From: Ciona intestinalis
Lineage: Eukaryota; Chordata; Ascidiacea; Phlebobranchia; Cionidae
Direction: 5' to 3'
NCBI RefSeq assembly: GCF_000224145.3
Contig: NC_020174.2
Location: 336,520 to 400,519 of the forward strand
DNA: 64,000 bases
Positions 58,801 through 64,000 of this stretch are shown here, piece by piece. The translations under genes were made by a program, and so were the position numbers. The notes beneath the pieces are model-generated. The model was not told the origin of the DNA. It made no database searches and saw only the letters and a list, made by a program, of their open reading frames with translations. Position 1 is the stretch's first letter; every line of letters begins with the position of its first letter.

Positions 58801-60589
58801 GACTATTAAAGTTTGCCAAAGCTGCTGCCTATCGTTCATGCGGGTATGAAACTGGCAAAATCACACAGTCAAACTCGTGCGTCGTTCTTTGAAGGACGTT
58901 GTTCCTACGATACGCACACGAACATTAGTGACGCCTCAAGAAACATCAATGCTGTTGATTATTACATAGATCTTAATTTTGTACAGATCTAGTGTTTNNN
59001 NNNNNNNNNNNNNNNNNNNNNNNNNNNNNNNNNNNNNNNNNNNNNNNNNNNNNNNNNNNNNNNNNNNNNNNNNNNNNNNNNNNNNNNNNNNNNNNNNNNN
59101 NNNNNNNNNNNNNNNNNNNNNNGCAGATAGCTGTAAAGTACTTAATTGAATCCAAAGACATCCGCCACGCACAAAGATTAAACCGTTAAGTTAAAGCTTT
59201 AATGTGTTTAATACAGACCAATGTATGTGTTATTTGTTTTATTTTAATACAGTCGTTGTATAACCGTATTTGCAAAGGCGCTAGCCATATACTCATAGCA
59301 AGCTGTTTTAAGTATAAAACTAACGTATGTTCACTTTTCGTTAAAGTTTTAATAAACAGTCTCCACCGTAAACGTACACTATTCAGTTTGCTTTCTCTTG
59401 GATTGCTAATAATGAACGCGTCAAACCGTATTATGACGTCAATAATCGACGCATCAAATAATAATATGACGCAAATAATCAGCGTGTGAATCGCTACTAT
59501 GTCGTAACAAAGCGTTATGCGTAGACGCGTGGTTGAGAAAAACATTACAGAAAATGATCGTTGTTACGCCAATCGATGGCGTAATAACTCAGAACGTTTG
59601 AATATATAGTTCTTTAGCTATTTGCGGGCTTAAAACGACTAGTTCTTTAATTTTAAACGGGTTTTATTAATAAAATGCAGTTATACGCAGCAGGTGCTGC
59701 ACCGTCTGCATAATATCCAGAGTAGGCCGGCCTCGTCTGCACCATATAAAACGGCGCCCATGCTTGTGTACAAATGTGATATATATAGTAGGGTGGGGAA
59801 GATGGGACACCTTTAGCACATAGAACACAAATATCCTGGTCTTGTTTTAAACAATTACCAAGGATCAACGGGAGTCGTGATGAATTGGTTTCATAATTCT
59901 TTGAATTTACTTTGTTTTCTACTAAATGGGACGAGAAAATAAAATGAATAGGTGTCTCATCTTCCCCTACCCTGCTATACTTAAGTATGGCTATGTTGCG
60001 TGTGTAAGTATTGTCCAACTACCTACTTCCGCCATCTATACCTGGAGTTCCAACCTTTAGGCACTATGGGACCAATGTTTTATACATTAATGTATTTATA
60101 CGAAATTATACCTGTACTGTGTGTACGTTATACTGTGTGGTACACGTCAGACCTGGGATGTCAGTCTATTACTCCAACACCCAGCGTGTTACCATCTAGA
60201 CCCACTAAGGCGGTTTATAGACACTCAATAATAGAGATTCTATTATATAAGGGTGAGGTCTTCAGTGAGGCACACCTGAGACATGGGGTGTAGGTCTATT
60301 ACCCCAACACCCAGGGTGCTACCATCTAGACCCCACTAAGGCAGTTTATATACACTCGATAATAGAGATTCTATTCTATAAGGGTGAGGTCTTCAGTGAG
60401 GCACACCTGAGACCTGGGATGTAGATATATTACCCCAACACCCAGGGTGCTACCATATAATTCTAGACCCCACTGCGCCAGTTTATTGTTATGTCATGAT
60501 ATTTTATTTGTTTCACCAGAATCTTATACCTTCGTCAACAAATCAGTGATTTAGAGAAAAATTCCACCACGACGACTCCATTCACTTGA
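52804..60589 (+). CDS. WAC: WAC: WW domain adaptor with coiled coil
   Basis: Fourteen exons: 52804-52847, 53182-53218, 53509-53605, 54604-54650, 54960-55078, 55317-55366, 56030-56225, 56653-56852, 57140-57277, 57560-57610, 57787-57880, 58102-58228, 58496-58623, 60520-60589; 465 aa (human about 647). [15 protein letters not shown] matches the WAC N-terminus (MYARKQQRLSDG). The WW domain is [20 protein letters not shown] followed by [13 protein letters not shown]. The middle is low-complexity Ser/Thr/Asp with an RDYR-rich stretch; [10 protein letters not shown] may be a nuclear signal. The C-terminal coiled coil runs [14 protein letters not shown], then [20 protein letters not shown] and QISDLEK, matching human up to the end. 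WAC binds RNF20/40 and RNA polymerase II and promotes H2B monoubiquitination. The protein is shortened mainly in the linker. Confidence 0.93.
53652..54068. mobile_element. Non-autonomous hAT-type element, 417 bp, with 8-bp target duplication
   Basis: Ends TAGGGATGCACATTACA and TGTAATGTGCATCCCTA are exact inverse repeats of 17 bp. The flanks 53644-53651 and 54069-54076 are both TATACAAT, an exact 8-bp target site duplication as made by hAT transposases. No transposase ORF is present. An inner region (TTCTAGATTCGGAATTCTAG, TATTCTAGGATATCCTAGAA) is full of short palindromes. It lies in WAC intron 3. Confidence 0.93.
58998..59122. other. Assembly gap of 125 N in the last WAC intron
   Basis: Run of N; the ORFs spanning it are meaningless. 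Confidence 0.99.
59786..59980. mobile_element. MITE-like element with ~28-bp inverted ends, last WAC intron
   Basis: Starts TAGTAGGGTGGGGAAGATGG and ends CTTCCCCTACCCTGCTA, inverse of each other with few differences; about 195 bp. It has the interior AAATGGGACGAGAAAATAAA shared with the copy at 40.5 kb. A TA dinucleotide flanks both sides. This may be the Ciona MITE family reported in the literature. Confidence 0.75.
60142..60480. repeat. 130-bp tandem array (2.6 units), last WAC intron
   Basis: GACCTGGGATGT or a close variant recurs near 60150, 60280 and 60411 with CTATTACCCCAACACCCAGG and TCTTCAGTGAGGCACACCTG between. It is a relative of the 96-bp array at 8.4-9.0 kb (GTGAGGCATGCC, TTACCCCAACATTG). 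Confidence 0.9.
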
Positions 60590-61300
60590 AGTGTGATGTC
60601 ATAGTAACATGATGATGTCATAATGATATCATACATTTTAAAGAATCAAGCTTCATGATGTCATAGTCGGTTCTCTGATATCACAGTTAAACTGCGCAGG
60701 AGGTTCCAGGTGTTCTAGCGCCTCTAGTGATGAGATTAGCTATGCACGAACGGTTCCAAAGAATTGCGTTTGTTCTTGTGTTATGACGTAACAATCATAC
60801 AAATACACAGCGGGTTCAATTACAACATATACAATGTAGGCTTGCCTTTACAAAAAGGGAACCATTTTAATAAATTAACTTAGTTTGTAGGGCCATTGTT
60901 GGCCTTATGTGCACTGTTGTTATTGTTGTCGTTATTTTGTTTAAAATCAATTGAAGTTTAATTTACTTGCCACCCATGAGGTGCTTTCCCTAATTTGGAA
61001 CTGCATTCCAATAAATGTATTTATGAAAAATGGTTGGGGGATTCCCCATTTGATAAAGGATTTTGTTCAGGCAGTAGTCAGTTGTCTTAAAGATGCATAG
61101 GGCCCCATATATACCACAGTTTCGATGACAAACCCGGCCAGTGGACGGGACAGTCCTGGGTTGGCAGTCGATCAGTTAACATTAGGAACCAATAATTTTT
61201 TTTCTTTGGGATTGTGTGTCTAACTATCCCTGCTTCCTTTGCATTTTATGACAAAATTTCTGTCGTCTTCAGGAAAGTTTTATGACAATGGTCAACAGTA
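60590..61300. other. 3' flank of WAC
   Basis: Contains TGATGTCAT-type motifs (60610-60690), AATAAATG near 61010, and a dispersed-repeat piece (TGTGTGTCTAACTATCCCTG at 61213). No gene seen. Confidence 0.45.
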
Positions 61301-61304
61301 AATT

Positions 61305-61742
61305 GGAGTTGTGTAACAGTGACAGAATACAGTTGTGCAACACTGCCATAATACAGTTGTGCAACACTGATATAATACAGTTGTGCAACACTGCCATAAT
61401 ACAGTTGTGCAACACTGATATAATACAGTTGTGCAACACTGGCATAATACAGTTGTGCAACACTGCCATAATACAGTTGTGCAACACTGATATAATACAG
61501 TTGTGCAACACTGATATAATACAGTTGTGCAACACTGCCATAATACAGTTGTGCAACACTGCCATAATACAGTTGTGCAACACTGGCATAATACAGTTGT
61601 GCAACACTGATATAATACAGTTGTGCAACACTGCCATAATACAGTTGTGCAACACTGATATAATACAGTTGTGCAACACTGCCATAATACAGTTGTGCAA
61701 CACTGATATAATACAGTTGTGCAACACTGCCATAATACAGTT
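61305..61742. repeat. 24-bp minisatellite (about 18 units)
   Basis: Unit CAGTTGTGCAACACTG followed by NNNATAATA, where the variable triplet is GCC, GAT or GGC. Because 24 is a multiple of three and the unit lacks stops in several frames, long ORFs appear on both strands; these are not genes. Sequence variants let the unit order be read directly. Confidence 0.97.
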
Positions 61743-62000
61743 ATTTTAACACAGTGCAAGACAGAGAGGAAAAGGTTAAGTGTGAAAGTTAACCTTATTG
61801 GTGCTCACAGCAGAAGAAAAACAAGAAATATTTACATTCTGTAATGTAGTTACGGTGCTGTAAGATGACGTGGGTGTTTTAGCGACGTCATCATCGTTTG
61901 GATGACGTTATTACAAGACAAACTTGCTTTGGAAGTTTTAAGCAGCAGAAGCAGCGACTGTTTTGATGACGTTAGTGTTACGTTGTATAGTTTGATGACG

Positions 62001-62300
62001 TCACTCCATTCTAAGTCTCTCCCCGCTCCTTCCTTCAAACGAAATCAACCAATCAGAACCGAGAGTTTCACTCATCCGTTCATCCATGAGTGACCAGCCA
62101 TCCGGAACGTTTGACCAACAGAGGCGGTAGAGAGCAACTGCGCGTCGTATCACGTGATCTCGTTCGTTCTCTTGATTGGCTGGGATCGGAAGAATCTTAT
62201 TTTGAAGAAACATCCGGAATCCGTCAGGGACGCTAGAGAGCATGGGCTTCGTTCCTTTTCGACCAAATTTCGGGGAGTTTTTCCAAGCGAGTTCCGACAT
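62001..62300 (-). CDS. Small unrecognised protein, paralogue A of a tandem pair
   Basis: 99 aa from MSELAWKNSPKF; an in-frame ATG six codons upstream (62318) is possible, but the shared MSELAW start favours 62300. It is about half identical to the protein at 63110-63406 over its full length, with a conserved core ERDHVIRRA-ALYRLCW and VPDGWSLMDERM, so both are under protein-level constraint. The mixture of basic residues, aromatic spacing and GFRMFLQNKI near the start recalls an HMG-box-like helix bundle, but this is a weak resemblance. No signal peptide or membrane segment. Single exon as far as visible. Confidence 0.7.
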   Translation of the reverse strand: MSELAWKNSPKFGRKGTKPMLSSVPDGFRMFLQNKILPIPANQENERDHVIRRAVALYRLCWSNVPDGWSLMDERMSETLGSDWLISFEGRSGERLRME

Positions 62301-62639
62301 TTTGGATTTTCCTATCATACTGTTAGCATGCGCTTTACTATAATCATGCTATAATACAACGTCTAAGATTCCGTCCTTACTATTTGGTAATCGTGTTGGT
62401 CGCCTTGCTTGTTTAAAATGATTGTTATTCCACAATCGTCATTGTTTTATATCTTTCTATGACGTAATAATTGAAAGGTGATACCAATTGATGAAGTGAC
62501 AACGCGTCACAAACCTGTTTACTTGGAACATTGTGACGTGTGTATCAGGGTTTGTTACATGACAGTGCGCAAATTATACAAAGAAATAGTAGGTTAGGGT
62601 TGGACGGTTGATTTGTCATTTTCATTTCTTGTCCCACTT

Positions 62640-62745
62640 GGTGGTAAACAAAGAATTTTTACGAAGTTCTACAACCGTATCGTCACGTACGACTCTAAAA
62701 GGGATTTTCAAACGTATCCATCTTACCCCACAGTATTATATATAA
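62640..62745. mobile_element. MITE-like fragment between the paralogues
   Basis: GGTGGTAAACAAAGAATTTT, CCGTATCGTCACGTACGACT, CGTATCCATCTTACCCCACA: the same family as at 7.4 and 42.8 kb. Confidence 0.55.
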
Positions 62746-63109
62746 TTGCAAACCAAGTTAAAAACTGCAACACATGTTGCTAAGCAAGACTGCGTATAAA
62801 TGCACCAATGTGCACGTAGAAGTGATTGTGAATGCATATTCACTATAAAGTGAGATTCGACTTATGGTTACAAAACATATGCGTTTACGTCACATGGCAC
62901 ATTAGAAGACTTTTACACAAAGTATTTGCCGAAACTTCTTCATCAATTTTCGTTAGTAAAAGTTTGCTGCACATTTGAGGTATAATTTAACAACTAAATA
63001 TATAAATCTTAACGATTGCAAAATAAAAACAAAATACTGCAGAATGTGAGTAGAACTAAATTCTTCTAAAATCTTTCCAAATGTTTGATCTCCGAACCGC
63101 TAGCAGGCG

Positions 63110-63406
63110 CTAAAATCGAACGTTTTCTCCGGTTCGGTTTTCGAATTCTGTCATCCAATTATCCCCCATTGTGACGCACATCCGCTCGTCTAGAAGTTCC
63201 CATCCGTTCGGAACATCTCTCCAGCAGAGGCGCCAAAGTGCGAGTGCCCTCCTAATCACGTGATCTCGTTCAATGATGTCATAACACGATACTTCTTTAA
63301 TTTTACTTTGAAGAAAAATTTTAAATCCGTTCGGCACTGACGTCATTGTAGGCCGCGACGGTTTGTTCGCGAACGCTGGGGATCGCGACCACGCTAACTC
63401 CGACAT
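63110..63406 (-). CDS. Small unrecognised protein, paralogue B of a tandem pair
   Basis: 98 aa from MSELAWSRSPAF to GENVRF. It shares with paralogue A the start MSELAW, SVP-GF--FLQ-KI, ERDHVIRRALALWRLCW, VPNGWELLDERM and the end NRTGE. Same orientation and about 800 bp upstream of A on the minus strand, so a local duplication. The start ATG follows GACGTCACAG. Function unknown; a small nucleic-acid-binding or HMG-like protein is one possibility. The intergenic DNA between the copies is not similar, so the duplication is old. Confidence 0.72.
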   Translation of the reverse strand: MSELAWSRSPAFANKPSRPTMTSVPNGFKIFLQSKIKEVSCYDIIERDHVIRRALALWRLCWRDVPNGWELLDERMCVTMGDNWMTEFENRTGENVRF

Positions 63407-64000
63407 CTGTGACGTAATAATGAACGAAAACGTAACAATAGACTTCTAATATCCAGTGATTTTAACGAAAAAATTTTTTTTTGAGCTTCTGTAAAACATG
63501 AATTATTTTTGTAAAGTGAATACATGAGTACATGATTTAACGAATGAATAACTTTAGTTTGTTTCTTCGGTCATGATAACGAAGGCCGATAGTAGTTTAC
63601 AACATCGTAAAAACGAGAGGTAACGGTAAAGCGATAGTCGTTAATCGTTATACGCTTATGAATAAACGAGTTTAAAAGCTATACAAGCAATGCAAAGGAA
63701 CAAACTATTTAACTTAACAACATTAATGTTTTATTGCCAAGAAAAGTTCCCCCAAAGACTTACGGGCTAGGTATTGAACATTAAGTTGAACACAGCAGGC
63801 CTCTATAGTAATTCTCGCATGGTAACTTTCACAATAGTTCGCTTGCTGTAGTTTTAGGCCGGACTTTTATTGTAAAAGTCAAAAGCATATACGAATACCT
63901 TACACCACTCCGATTAAACTAACTTTGTTTGTAAAACCATCTCCAGTAATGTTAAGTTGTGAAATCGAACATGGTTGCTTTCCTTGTCGATGACAAAGGT
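63407..64000. other. Window end, no gene seen
   Basis: AT-rich. A copy of dispersed repeat C is at about 63545-63650 (TTCTTCGGTCATGATAACGA, AACGGTAAAGCGATAGTCGT). The region may hold the promoter of paralogue B. Confidence 0.45.

Noticed and set aside
61269-61759. 155-aa ORFs on both strands (CNTDIIQL repeats, CTTVLWQC repeats)
   Set aside because: A 24-bp repeat is divisible by three, so open frames are automatic on both strands; no unique ends or start context.

Overview
The window reads as a tunicate genome, most likely Ciona (intestinalis or robusta type). It is AT-rich (by eye). Its genes have small exons and short introns, and their products are clear chordate orthologues: UBE4A, a PARP14-like protein, an Ikaros-family factor, NAA60, DHCR24 and WAC. 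A composite tRNA-headed SINE recurs more than twenty times and resembles the Ciona composite SINE described in the literature. There are three assembly gaps (N runs). Species and repeat family names are inferred from memory, not from a search.

Layout. 98-880 (+) holds the last two exons of UBE4A. 1687-2896 is a 71-bp tandem array. 3358-5299 (+) is a four-exon membrane-anchored sulfotransferase of the WSCD type. 7063-12816 (-) is a ten-exon secreted or ER-lumenal JmjC (cupin) oxygenase with an EF-hand-like segment. 16121-27727 (+) is a 24-exon PARP14-like mono-ADP-ribosyltransferase of 1424 aa (RRM, repeated KH-like region, one macro domain, WWE, ART domain). 32099-45120 (+) is a twelve-exon Ikaros-family zinc-finger gene of 694 aa with a 5.7-kb first intron. 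46968-47813 (+) is intronless NAA60. 48788-51289 (+) is DHCR24. 52804-60589 (+) is a fourteen-exon WAC gene of 465 aa. 62001-62300 and 63110-63406 (-) are a tandem pair of related ~100-aa proteins that I do not recognise. For every multi-exon model the splice phases join without a frame break and the summed lengths divide by three.

The genes are functionally unrelated (ubiquitin ligation, sulfation, oxygenase, ADP-ribosylation, lymphoid-type transcription factor, N-terminal acetylation, sterol reduction, histone-ubiquitination adaptor). I see no pathway cluster.

The most unusual material is in the repeats. The 71-bp unit at three loci has the ends of a miniature intron (GTGAGC ... TTATAAC ... 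ACAG), and one array fills the intron that splits the PARP macro domain. The Ikaros locus is studded with TGACGTCA-type motifs inside its coding exons in more than one reading frame, as well as in flanking DNA. A 417-bp element with matching ends and an exact 8-bp target duplication (hAT type) sits in a WAC intron. A 287-bp three-unit higher-order repeat sits in the JmjC gene. A 662-bp segment is repeated on both sides of the gap at 36.1 kb and may be an assembly artefact.
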